NCBI GenBank assembly: GCA_951804985.1
Contig: OX638133.1
Location: forward strand, 3,554,501 to 3,618,500
Length of the DNA stretch: 64,000 nucleotides
Origin: Dryomyza anilis
Taxonomy: Eukaryota; Arthropoda; Insecta; Diptera; Dryomyzidae
Direction of reading: 5' to 3'
Part shown: positions 25,039 through 36,176 of the stretch, piece by piece
Numbering within the stretch: position 1 is the first letter of the stretch
How the letters are laid out: every line of letters starts with the position of its first letter
Position numbers and translations under genes: made by a program
The notes under the pieces: generated by a model
Seen by the model: the letters and a program-made list of their open reading frames with translations, nothing else
Told to the model about the DNA's origin: nothing
Database searches by the model: none

Positions 25039-25753
25039 TATAATTTTATTTAAATTTCAATAAATACAGGGAAAGAACTCAATTAAACCAAACGAACGAC
25101 TGACTGCACGTGTTTCCAAATCACAAAACACAAAACTCAACTGACGTCTAGTCCACTTCGAATATTTTCGAAACTTCAAAAGGCCACTTCGAATCGATGT
25201 AACTTTATCGAATACCGAATACCCGATATTGTAAATTTTTTTTGTAATTAAAATTAATCAAATCAAAATTTTAAAATCTTAAAATCAATAAACCCAATAC
25301 CTCACTCGCCATTTAGAACTCAAACCGTTCGGTTGTGGTTCGGCGCAGTCAAGTAGAGTTGTATGGGAGAAATCCCGTTATCTCGGCCATATATATTTAC
25401 AGTTTGTGTCGCGTACGGCGTGGTAACCACGCTAAGGCGTATAAAGTGCAAATAAAACTATTTTGAAAAGTACAGTTTTTAAAAAACTATAATTCGTTAT
25501 GGCGTTATAATTCGTAGAATTGGCCAAATAATTCTCTAAGCCTTTCACCTTCGGTGTGGAAGCTGACGGAGTAACCTAAATTCCAAAAAAAAAAAAAAAA
25601 AAACCCAATACCTTTTAATCGTTATTGGACGTGTATCGATATCAATTACTTTTGTTAGAAAGTATTTAAGATGTCATCATAAAATAAAGTCATTAATCAT
25701 AAAAATAAATAAAAACATTAAAATTAATAAAATTCACATTTAAAATAATATTC

Positions 25754-26250
25754 TTAGGGTATGTGCAAATTCGACTAAATTGCTGACTAAATTAAATTGT
25801 ACGACTTTTCATTCGATCGCCATTCGGTAACCGGTATGTTTTCGACTACAAATAGATTTTAAATTTACGATATAAAAAAATGTAAAAAATAAGTTTTTTT
25901 TTCTAAATATATTAATTATGTACAGTCCATGATAAATAAATTTCAAACAATTTATTGATAACATCTACAATATTCTGGAAATCGTGCTATTTGAATTCAC
26001 ATAGTACAAAAAAAGAGTATCAATAAATTGCTGACTAAACTAAATTTTGTGGGTAATGCAGTGTTTGACGTTTCAATTTAGTAAATTTTCGAGCAGACTA
26101 AATTGAACTAAAATGGAAGACATCAAACAGACATATGACAATCGATTTATTAGATACTTTAACAATTATCGGCTACCGAATGGCGATCGAATCAAAACCC
26201 GTACAATTTAGTTTAGTAAGCAATTTAGTCGAACTCGTACACACCCTAAA
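25754..26250. mobile_element. MITE with TTAGGGTATGTGCAAATTCGAC ends (copy 2)
   Basis: The left end AAATTCGACTAAATTGCTGA is paired with the right end CAATTTAGTCGAACTCGTAC. This copy is about 500 bp, longer than copy 1, and includes the 25833-25935 segment that is duplicated at 26652-26750. It lies upstream of BOP1. Confidence 0.6.
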
Positions 26251-26651
26251 TCTCATTTTTGAATGTTTTAGTTTCCAATTCAGTCATTCGAAAGCGGTAT
26301 ACTTCAAATCAGATAAGAGATGTGAATTTGACATGCAGATAACAATAGCTCTCAGTTTATAATATGAAATCCGAAAAAAACAAAATTTAAATCACAAATT
26401 TATTTACAGAATAGCTAAATTTCGAATTTCCACATTCTTGAACAGCAGAACATGTCTCTTTTGGTAACTCAAATTTTTAAATTTTTATATTAAATGCCAA
26501 CAAAGAGAGAGAGAAAGATTATGTAGAAAACTTGAACAATTCTCATACCATCTGACAAATATTTTATATTCAAAAATTCAGTATTGAATTTTTTTGATTA
26601 ATTAAAAAACGTGAGATGTGCGGATGGTGTTACACAAATAACATCAATAAA

Positions 26652-26750
26652 GTATGTTTTCGACTACAAATAGATTTTAAATTTACGATATAAAAAAATG
26701 TAAAAAATAAGTTTTTTTTCTAAATATATTAATTATGTACAGTCCATGAT
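26652..26750 (+). repeat. About 100-bp near-identical duplicate of 25833-25935
   Basis: GTATGTTTTCGACTACAAAT through TACAGTCCATGATA is repeated almost base-for-base about 820 bp downstream of the first copy; the only visible difference is a one-base change in a T run. Confidence 0.85.
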
Positions 26751-27110
26751 ACAAATATATACAGGTACGATCACTCTGACACTAGGTAAGTTTTTTTGAC
26801 AAATATTGGAATATTTTGTTTTGATTCAAATTATAATTTTCAAAAATTGAAATTTATGCTTAAAGAAAAACTGAAAATAATTATTCAGATTTTGTTGTGA
26901 TTATAAAAATTTTTGAGAACATTTTTAAATTATCTCAAGGCATACCTTGATAATTATATTTCATTTCTATACAATTTTATATGAGATTTTTTAATTGTCG
27001 ATTTTGTTTTGGTTTTAAATCTAAACTTCAAAAAACTTGCTTAGTGTCAGCTAAAGTAAACATTGGAAAAAAATGAGAGAGTGATCGTACCTGTATATAT
27101 TAGTATCATG
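26749..27110. mobile_element. 362-bp element with ATATATACAGGTACGATCAC inverted ends
   Basis: CATGATACAAATATATACAG then GTACGATCACTCT at the left is inverted at the right as AGAGTGATCGTACCTG then TATATATTAGTATCATG (about 35 bp, one or two mismatches). It abuts the duplicate at 26652-26750. Confidence 0.75.
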
Positions 27111-27818
27111 GTACAGTCCTATTATCAATGAATTGCCCCAGAATTTCGTTTATTTTGAAAATATATATTTTAAAAAATTAAAATATATAACAATAGTATA
27201 TTTACAAAACTTTTTTTTCTGAAGGTCATGGAACATCTTACATTTGTTCAATACAAAGGATGATTTAAGAGTTCGTTATATTTTTAAATATTAATATATT
27301 TATGTCAACATTAATTAATTTCTCATTTTTGCTTAGTCGCTTCGCTTCAACTGTTATGCTCACACGCTCTGATAATATCAGAAGAAATACGCCATGCTCA
27401 GAGAAAAGCACACGTTCTGTTTTAAGAATTGTACATATTCAAATATTGATATTTTTTTATTTTAAAAATAAAATCAAAACTTTTATCTTTACGTAAATAT
27501 TTATTTTACATCGGTTTAGTTTATGTCTTTCATCTATTTAAAAGAAAAATTATAGTTTTATTAATATAAATACATAAAAAGTGGTTGTTACTGAATTTAC
27601 GGATTTACACATTGTCTTAAATAAATGTTTATGTCGTAGAATATCGACACAATTTTATTTTTTATATAAACAAATTATGTTTAAAAATAATTAACGAACA
27701 CCCAGAAATAATAAACAAAACACATGTGCCTAGAGCAACATTTAACGTCATTTCAATATAATGTATGCAAAAGAGTAAAATGCAAGACCGTCGAATATTC
27801 GAGGAAAAACTAGTATGT

Positions 27819-30786
27819 CTATCGACCCATTATAGTAGGTTCATCGGCCATTGCTAGTTCATCGGTAGGTGCCTTGCTGCCCTTCTTTTTACCAGAATAC
27901 CAAATAAACATTATACCACACGTAAGATTAACTGTGAATGTGAACCAAGCCAGCACCACTCCGTATCCATACCTGCAAATAGATTAATATAGATGAGGAC
28001 AAAACATCGTTATTTATTTAAACATACTTTAATTCGGCCTTGGCAGGATATGCGTAAAAGAGATGTGTCTTTGTATATGCCACCGATGATAGTAACACTT
28101 GAATCACAACAATTGCCGTTGAAGCTGATACTAGATGAATGCCACCTGCAAGTCGCTTGAACATGTAACGTGGATTCATGAATGTGTAAAAAGAAAATAC
28201 AGATCCCAAGCACATTACGAAGACAGTGATACAAGCAAACGATGCCTGTGTTCGAATGTAGTCTATTCAAAAGTAAAAAAATATGTTTTTGAAGTATTTA
28301 ATATGCAATACTTGAGTTTGAGTACTCACCCATTACTGTTTCGTCAAATCCAGGATCACTGCGAAGTACATTTGGATTTGGAAACATCTCAATGTAATTA
28401 CAACGTCCTAATTAAAGTAATATTTTTTATTCTCCGTTATTTTATCAAAAATGTAGTTATTGTGTAATCATTCCAATTAATATTTTACAAATTTGACAAA
28501 ATTATATAAAAATATAATTTACTCACTGGTAGGTAAGTAATCATAGCCGTTTGCCTTACGCCCCCTCTTTGGCGGTTTCGGTGGAACGAGTTGTAGAATT
28601 ATGCGATCATCATTTAGCACATAGGCCGGTATTCCTAAATCTCGCACATATGGCCAGAATAGCTTTGGAACATATTTGTGCTCATTCCAACCTTCAAATA
28701 TCGCCAGCTGTGCAGCCTCCGGTATGACAAATAAATATAGACTGGAGTTAACCAACACTTTCTGTAACGCGTTACCAAAAGTGTTTGCCGCCTGTATACC
28801 ACCCACATCCATAGCATTAATTTCTATTGCATCGGCATCTATAGGTATCATATCTGCACGTGCTTCCTCAGTGGACAAAACCAATTTTTCGAATTCGTTT
28901 TTAAATGTTTGAAATTGTGCTAAATCATTTCGTACCCAATGCGCAAACATACGCTGCTTAGCTTCCTCGGTGAAATTTTTCATAGGAAATTCAACATAAC
29001 GTTCACTATACTGCTTGATGAATTCCATACGTGAAGCATTCATTTTGCCTTCATTCATATAATTCGGATTTTGGTAGGCAATAGAGGTAAAGTTTCGAAC
29101 TACATTTGAATCAGGAAGGGCGTTCGGCATTACAGTAAATCTACAATGCCTCCATAAGCCTGAATGTGAAGAGATGAAAAAACGTCGCGTTTCTGGAATA
29201 AATATTCCTGAAAGTGACATCATATTTTATTAAAATCATATATAATATGGCTCTGTTAGCTCTGCTTTTAAAGGTTACTCTAAGAGGACGTCAAGGGAAT
29301 AATCTGATTATGGTGAAAATGTACAGAAATAAGTGCAATATATATTTTTATTATTTAGTTGATTTCAAAATTAATAACCCAACCAAAAAATATAGTCATT
29401 AGATAATCTTGAATTCAATGTCTACATACTGGGTAAAACTTTTGGCTATGGGCCACATCATATCGGGAGTTTATTTTTGTCCCATTCCCGCAGAATGGAT
29501 TCCTTTAAACTCCAAACTTTAGAGTCCAAAGTTCTGTGTTACTTAGAGGTAGTCGAATACGGCGGCCAGCAGTAAAATAAAATTACATATCTTGGAATCA
29601 CCTTTACCTCGTCCAAATTCAGGATGTGTCCTACTAAAATATTCATTCCTTATTTGAGAAGTGGACCTATCCCAGGGAATGATCACAGCCTTTAAAATAT
29701 CTAAGATAACCAAAGGGCCCCTTGTCTGTTGGGCATATTCGTTACCAAATCATGGATTGCGGCTTTGGTCTGAGTTCAATAATGGATCTCCACATAATGA
29801 AGCATTCACAGAACAACTCCTATAATTAAAAGTTTGTTAAACGGTAAAAAAAAATTAGCTTGGGTAGCGATACTATTGTGGATCGTCATTTTAGATAAAT
29901 AGATAATAAATAAATAAATAAATAAAGCAAAATACGATAAGAAAAGTGTATTTTCTAAATTAAAAAAAAAATCTATAGCCTTCATTCTACAAAGACAATA
30001 ATTTTGAATACAGTTATTTCTGGTCATCTTTTATTTACCCAGTATGAGCTTCGTTTCGATATCGTTACGAGATCAATGCGAATATATGGAGAAATCACAC
30101 GATATCGGATCGGTTCTTGTAACGATATCGAGCGTCAATTTGGACCTACATGGTAGGTAGATATCGAAACGTTCTGTCGGAGTTTTCACGATACGAGAAA
30201 TGTTTCGAAATCGGATCGATATCGAAGACAAAAATGATCAAAGTTCCAGATTGCTGCGAAAAATATTGCGATATCGATTTGATAAATGTTTAATTATCGT
30301 ATCGTATTTGAATGTACGAACATTTTTAAAAATCGGAATCGAGAAAGCAACGGTATCGAACTTTTTATCGAAGTTATTCGAGAAAGCTTCGGGGCATCGA
30401 AATTCTCGGAGACATAGCAGACTGGGTAAAGATGGAGTTTAAAACAAAGCATAACATGATGAAAAAATTGCTATAAAAATCGTTTATAATATGTCCGTTG
30501 TAAGTTATATGTATTCTAAATAATATTTTAAATATGAAGGGGTACATATTACGTTCGTATGAAATTAGGAAATAGGGGAGCAATACATTACCAATATTAT
30601 CATACCTGTTCCTCCTGATATTATAATCCAGTGATCCGTTGAAATGGCGACAATCCAAACTATAAGAGATACCGCCATAAGAACACTACATCCTAACAAC
30701 ACACGTCGTTGGAACATGTATGCTGTCATAAGTAGGTGCCGACCCTCATCTCGGCCGATCGTCGATGTCGAAACGTCTCGCTTCAT
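27819..30786 (-). CDS. Claudin / calcium-channel-gamma-like four-pass membrane protein with giant extracellular loop 1, five exons
   Basis: Exons are 30786-30606, 29207-28527, 28407-28330, 28262-28028 and 27972-27819. Phases agree and give 442 residues. TM1 spans about 28-50, TM2 about 320-338, TM3 about 349-375 and TM4 about 395-417; the tail is short and basic, ending PTIMGR. The PMP22/claudin/CACNG signature is present: Trp 53, then HSGLWRHC at 75-82, which resembles the HSGLWR.C of CACNG proteins. The second loop cysteine appears to be Cys290, in [11 protein letters not shown]. The loop is therefore about 265 residues, against roughly 50 in ordinary claudins. The insert, encoded by one 681-nt exon, carries NFT and NSS sequons and no domain I recognise. 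Possible roles are septate-junction claudin or channel auxiliary subunit; neither is shown. The first intron (29208-30605) holds an ACCCAG/ATATCG element and a possible retroelement scrap. Confidence 0.85.
30036..30428. mobile_element. ACCCAGT...ACTGGGTA element (copy 3), in intron 1 of the claudin-like gene
   Basis: TACCCAGT at the left is exactly inverted as ACTGGGTA at the right. The 393-bp interior has many ATATCGA-type words. No coding capacity. Confidence 0.65.
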
Positions 30787-33700
30787 TATAACACAAATTA
30801 CCCAACGAAAGACAAATGTTTATATTTATACTAGGAACAACCACCGTGCACGCACGTTAGTACGCGGCTATGTCGGACCTGAACTGAAAATATTTTAAAA
30901 TTTGTACATATTTTGGAATTTTGAAATTACTTTATATATTTGCTTTTTTTGTTTTTTGAGTTATTTTTGTTAACGGCAATATTCGCAGCAGGTATGATTT
31001 GCGCGAACTCATGGGAAAGAGTGATATTTGTCGTGCTGCACGATGTGTGGATGGAAGCGACGACTTGTCAAGGCACATTAAAGCATTAAAACAAACAAAT
31101 TCCTCATACAATTAAATCTGTACGTTGAAACTCACACAGCCAATGCACATTTTTAACAAAAACAAAAAATCTTGTATCAGAGCCAGTTGAAAAGTTCTTT
31201 ATAGGCTTTCGTCGGTCGGCGTATTCAAAAGTTTGTGTTTTTGAAAATACGTTCGTTCATTCGCTCGCTCGCTTCTTTTGTTTTGTTTCGGTTTCGTTTG
31301 TTTAGAATGAGAGCTGCCGATAAATTTATTTTTGTATATTTTTATTTATATATATCGTTTTTCTATGAGATACGTTTCACGGTAGTGATTCTTAAGGCTA
31401 GTACTAGAAATTGTGCTGTGTGGTCCCAGCAACTACAATGTGTCGAGCAACTCAATTTGCAGCATGCAAACAGGTTGCAATATTTCCATTCTCATGAAAA
31501 AAACAAAAAAATAGCATCGCAATTTAAAAACTGCTGACATTGCTAGGACGACAAAGTAATGACCTGTCAGTCCGCGTAGCCAATTCTGTGGAATTTGTTT
31601 ATTTTTAGCATTATGTTTTGTATTTTTTTAAACTCATATTTTCTCGATGAATATTTGCGAGTTTTTTTTAGCTCATTAAGTTAAAATTTTGACAATTTCT
31701 ATGCAAATAAATGTGCTATTCGGTTAGTAACTTGAAACAGTTTTTCACAATTTTGTCATATAGAACTGTATCACCGTTTTTTCAGCAAATCTTTATTTTT
31801 AGAATTTCATTTACTTGTAGTAATATTATGACCACATGTTAATTTATGCTATCGCACAACATTTTTAAATGTTTGGCTCTTTTATTTGTTTTTATACAAT
31901 TTTAAATGATTTTACATGCATTAATTAAGTTTCAAAATTCATTATGCAATAGTATAATTTTTTTTTGAAAAACTCCGAAAGACTGTACTTAATATAAATA
32001 ATTAACAAATATAGTATATTTAAATTTGCAGGTCGACTAATGTAATTTCTCAAAAATAAGATTTTTTATATATTTGTATCTGATTGACATTTGCAGTTGT
32101 CTGATATTACATTTCTTTTAATTTTTAAATACGTATTAATTTTTGTTTAATTTTATTATATTCTGATAAACACAAAAAAAGGCAATCTTGCGATGTTTTG
32201 AAACGACCGCGGATCAACAGTCACTCACATACCGCGCGACTAAATCAAACTGACTGAAATTGTCAGATTGATGCAAACAAAAATTAAATGCTAAATGTGC
32301 TCTTTGTTGCTTTCCGAAAATTCTCTGCCTAAAAACTTAAATTTTTCTACATTCGCCGAATTGACTTACGAACTTGCTCCTTAGCTAATCGTTGATCCAT
32401 TTATTTAAATATGTGTAAAATAGTGATTTATTATCACATCAAATTTTGACAGACATTATTTTTATTGTTATAGTTTTTATAGTTTTAACAATTCAATTTA
32501 AAACCTATTAAATAACAAATTGCATTATCTAATTTATGGAATTTTTTTTATTACGATCATTAATATTGCTAATAATATTCTACAATATCAAATATTTGTG
32601 ACATTAATATATATGTATTTATTATTCATTCTGATTTTACTGCCATCTGTCCGAAACATAAAAATACATTTTATTTGTTAGTATTTTCGGATTCTGTTAA
32701 ATATTATTCAAAGAAATAAATTAAATTAAAATTTTATTTTTTTTTTTGTTTGCAAGAATAAAACAACAGAAAATTCTTACTTGCTGTTATTTGTTTACGT
32801 TTTTATTGAATTTTAAGTTGGCGTTTAAATTTTATTGCCGAGCTTATTCTGATTTGTTTGTATAGATTATTGTTTATAATGTTTCAGATTCGTATTTTTA
32901 CAAAAAATAAACTTTACAAAATACAAAGAAAAATTTGTTATAATTACATTTCTTTATAATTTAAAGTTTTTATAATTTAAAAAGATATTTATATTAAATA
33001 TTAATATTTTAATTAAAACCAGTGATTGTAACCGGTACCATAGCACTCAGAGGAATGAACGCTGGACTTGCATTGTAAAGGTTCGAATCAAGGTTAAGAA
33101 AATTAAAAAAGAACGTTTTTCTCTTACAGGCAACTCTGTCAGGCAGAAAATGCAGTGTTGCATGCTAAAAAAATAATACGGCGGAGATGTCAACTTTCAG
33201 AATATTCGATTTATCAAAATTTCTAAAAGTTGACTTTTCGACTAATGGATTATTTGAGTTGTAAAAGTCGACTGTCGACGGTATAGGTCGACTTTTCGAT
33301 TTTCAGAAATGGGCATTTCCACAGAAAAGTCAACTTCTGGTTACATGATGACACCCTTTTTATCAATTGGTTATCTTTTAGAACCATGCAGTTTGATTGT
33401 TTTTTTTTTACTAAATATAGAGGTAGTAGCTTCACCTAAAAGTCGATTAATCGAATAATCATACATCGAGTTATAGAACTCTACACCATCTATATCTTTA
33501 TTTAGTTGTGTGGGTGGTACTAACTCAATATTTTTTAAATTAGATATCTAAATGTAAATTAAATTTTCAAATGATGCAATTTCTAATAATCATTTATCCA
33601 ACATGCCCCATTGTGGCGGCTTTGCTATTAAAATCGTAGCCGGTTGCAAATCGATCGGCGCAAGTCTATCGATTTGAAGTATTCAGTGATGCCAACGTCA

Positions 33701-34193
33701 TAATAATTATTGAATTTATACAATAAGGCCCAATTTACATTGTATCTTCTTCTGTGAGTCTCACTGTATCTCCTAGGCTTGATTTTTTTTTATAATTTTC
33801 ATATAAAAATAGTAATTTTTTGAAAAAATGCACCCCTAGGAGATACAGTGAGGCTCACAGAAGATACAATGTAAATCTGGAATAATTTTTTTTGACAAAA
33901 ACACAGTTTTTTGAACTCATTTGGGTGCCATGATGTCAGCGACTGATTTCTGCAATAACTAATTTTTAGTATTTCACATTCTACCCACTTTTCACTTCCA
34001 ACATACTCACACATTAAGCCAACGGACGGACAGACACCTTTTTTTACTTAAGATATAATAATTTTTTCCCATTTTTTACAATAATTTTTGACAGTACAAT
34101 ACTAGTATACTTTAGGGTTGGCATCACTGGAAGTATTTTTCGTTTGTTTGTTTTTGTTAAAATTATAGGACGAAATATCGCCGCGCCACCACA
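30787..34193. other. Interval between claudin-like gene 5' end and the Krimper-like gene
   Basis: Divergent promoters are expected at both ends. The interior (31.2-33.0 kb) is AT-rich without recognised genes. A possible tRNA-like SINE scrap lies at about 33020-33075 (GGTTCGAATCA B-box-like), GTCGACTTTTCGA repeats at 33180-33330, and an inverted-repeat element at 33684-34129. Confidence 0.5.
33684..34129. mobile_element. 446-bp element with CAGTGATGCCAAC ends next to the Krimper-like start
   Basis: CAGTGATGCCAAC (33684-33696) is exactly inverted at 34117-34129, ending 64 bp before the Krimper-like ATG. Inside is a second inverted repeat (33727-33779 against 33829-33885; TACATTGTATCTTCTTCTGT paired with ACAGAAGATACAATGTA) around a 50-bp loop. 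Confidence 0.65.
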
Positions 34194-36062
34194 ATGAATG
34201 ATGGCGAACCTATTAAATTATTGTACAAGATATGCCAACTAGAGTTTCAGCAACTCCTGGAGAATATGACAACATACGAAATGAATTTCGCCAAAATATT
34301 GGACATCGTCAGTACCCACGGGAGAAGTATTGACGAGACAAATGCAATTTCTCTACTAAAATATGACAACTTTTGCGCCAACATCTCGTCCGTGACAAAT
34401 TTTGCCAGAAAATTCAATCTACATCTGCAGCTCCACAGCTTGGAGGAGACATCAAAAGAGAGCGCTCCATGCAATGAATTCAATATCAAACAACAAAATG
34501 ACAACGCAGAGATAAACTACGACAACTATTTTATACCGCCAATAGAGATGAACGATAAGCCTTGTTTTGAGGCGCCGAAAGAAGTGGTGTCCGACGCAGC
34601 CACGAACAATGCAAATTATGTACAGAAAAATCTGATGGCATTTGAAACTAATAGCCTCCTAACGGCACTGGTGACAAACGTTGAGTGTGAAGAGCCAAAA
34701 TTCTATGTCTGTGACGTAAATGATGCACACTCGGAGAAGATCACGCAGCTGGGAAACATGAAACATTTAAAGCAATACGCGACTTTGCCAGCGGCGGGCA
34801 TTGTCTTCGGATTGGTGCTTGACGATGTCATCTTCCGTGCCGTGCGCTATATCAGCGAAGTGGCAGTGCACAACAGCGCTTGGCTGATTGATTTGGGAGA
34901 AGCGGTCGATGTCAGCAACGATGACATCATATACCAACTACGTGAAGAGTTCCAGGGCATACCGGCACAAGCCATACCGTGTCTGCTGCTAGGCAAGGGT
35001 CATGAAAGTGCCAGCGATTTGGTAGACATGCTGCAGAGTTGGAAATATCAAAGGGTACAGTTGAAAGTAGCTCAAAATGCGACAAACGTGCTTTATGTTC
35101 AAGAAACAGCAGACGAAGATACGACTACACGCAGTCAAATAACGTTGGTAGACACAAATCCATTTAGAAATGGATCGCTCTCCATGCAAAAAGGCACACA
35201 GGATTCCGACGAAGCAATACCAGCGTCTGCAGTAAATGATAAAGTGCACAAAATGTTTGCGCACAACAATTTAACAGCCGAAGAACTCGAAATGTTGTAC
35301 GAAGAGGAAGAGTGCACCACGAATGCGATGAAAGCTGTCATGGGCTACGATCCCAAGGACGAGAAACGCATTTGTCGCTTCTACAATGCCAAGACCAACA
35401 GCTGCTTCAAGGGCGCCAACTGCAGACAGGAGCACATGCTCATGATGAAGGACGGCTGGACAAAGGACGTACAACCGGCCGCTAACATAATGCATGCAAA
35501 TGATCATTTGCACAGCTATGCCGCCGGCACCGTACTCACGGTTACGCCGACATTTATTGAGAGCATTGAGCGCTTCTATGGCCAGATAAGCGATAGGAAC
35601 AAGCTGTCCATGGAGCCGCTCATCTGGATGCCCGAAGATATACCCGACTTGTATAAACTGCAGCGGGCGCCTATGCTGTTCGACTTGGTGCTTGCGCGCT
35701 ACAAGGACGGCATGTGGTATCGCGCCAAAATCACCGACATGGACGACAACGCCAAGTACTTCAAGGTCTTCTATGTGGACTATGGCAATACGGAGACGGT
35801 GCCGCTGCGCTGTTTAGCCAAGTGCGATGCTGCGACGGCGCAGTGGCCTTTTCAGGCGGCGCTCTGCCGGCTGGCTGATGTGCGCATTGCTGCCGCCGTC
35901 AGTATGCAACAACGTAAACTTTCAATGGAATTGCTGTGCAAAACCATACTCAATGTGCAAATTCGCGTGGAAGTTGTTTGTCAGGGAGAGGAGCTGCTCG
36001 TCCGCATTATCGATCAACAATACAGGGATTTACCTAAAAAACTCATAGACTTGGGCCTCTAA
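34194..36062 (+). CDS. krimp: Tudor + CCCH zinc-finger protein, probable Krimper (piRNA pathway)
   Basis: Intronless, 622 residues. The N-terminus is helical (about 10-40, coiled-coil-like). A degenerate extended-tudor region lies at about 155-310: AAGIVFGLVLDDVIFRAVRY then SAWLIDLGEA, where the usual DYGN is lost. A CCCH finger follows (Cys394, Cys404, Cys410, His414; spacing C-x9-C-x5-C-x3-H). A canonical C-terminal eTudor covers about 445-600 with KDGMWYRAKI and FYVDYGNTE, so the aromatic cage for dimethyl-arginine looks intact. One defective plus one intact eTudor is what is described for Drosophila Krimper, the nuage scaffold that brings Ago3 and Aubergine together in the ping-pong cycle. 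The orthology is inferred from architecture. AATAAA lies about 30 bp past the stop. The gene runs tail-to-tail with ataxin-10 (114 bp between stops). Another germline tudor protein is the alternative. Confidence 0.75.
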   Translation: MNDGEPIKLLYKICQLEFQQLLENMTTYEMNFAKILDIVSTHGRSIDETNAISLLKYDNFCANISSVTNFARKFNLHLQLHSLEETSKESAPCNEFNIKQQNDNAEINYDNYFIPPIEMNDKPCFEAPKEVVSDAATNNANYVQKNLMAFETNSLLTALVTNVECEEPKFYVCDVNDAHSEKITQLGNMKHLKQYATLPAAGIVFGLVLDDVIFRAVRYISEVAVHNSAWLIDLGEAVDVSNDDIIYQLREEFQGIPAQAIPCLLLGKGHESASDLVDMLQSWKYQRVQLKVAQNATNVLYVQETADEDTTTRSQITLVDTNPFRNGSLSMQKGTQDSDEAIPASAVNDKVHKMFAHNNLTAEELEMLYEEEECTTNAMKAVMGYDPKDEKRICRFYNAKTNSCFKGANCRQEHMLMMKDGWTKDVQPAANIMHANDHLHSYAAGTVLTVTPTFIESIERFYGQISDRNKLSMEPLIWMPEDIPDLYKLQRAPMLFDLVLARYKDGMWYRAKITDMDDNAKYFKVFYVDYGNTETVPLRCLAKCDAATAQWPFQAALCRLADVRIAAAVSMQQRKLSMELLCKTILNVQIRVEVVCQGEELLVRIIDQQYRDLPKKLIDLGL

Positions 36063-36176
36063 CAAGCCATGTACAATATAGTATTTAAATATAATAAAAA
36101 AAATAAATAAGTTTAATTTGTTTTTTGTTTTGTTTCTTAACAAAAATTTATTTCTACAGCATGTTTTGGTCGCCAC

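Larger units (their letters stand above)
25040..27818. other. Interval between BOP1 5' end and claudin-like gene 3' end
   Basis: Carries the BOP1 upstream region (about 25040-25250, short, with CGAATCGATG words). It also holds the 25754-26250 MITE, the 26652-26750 duplicate and the inverted-repeat element at 26749-27110. The rest (about 27110-27810) is AT-rich, with no gene I can support. Confidence 0.5.

Noticed and set aside
29440..29800. Possible non-LTR reverse-transcriptase scrap ([11 protein letters not shown])
   Set aside because: A YLG-like motif is suggestive, but frames are broken and no other RT motif is found; too weak to call.
33005..33080. tRNA-like segment with GGTTCGAATCA
   Set aside because: A B-box-like word is present but stems do not pair into a tRNA and no second copy is seen in the window; at most an old SINE.
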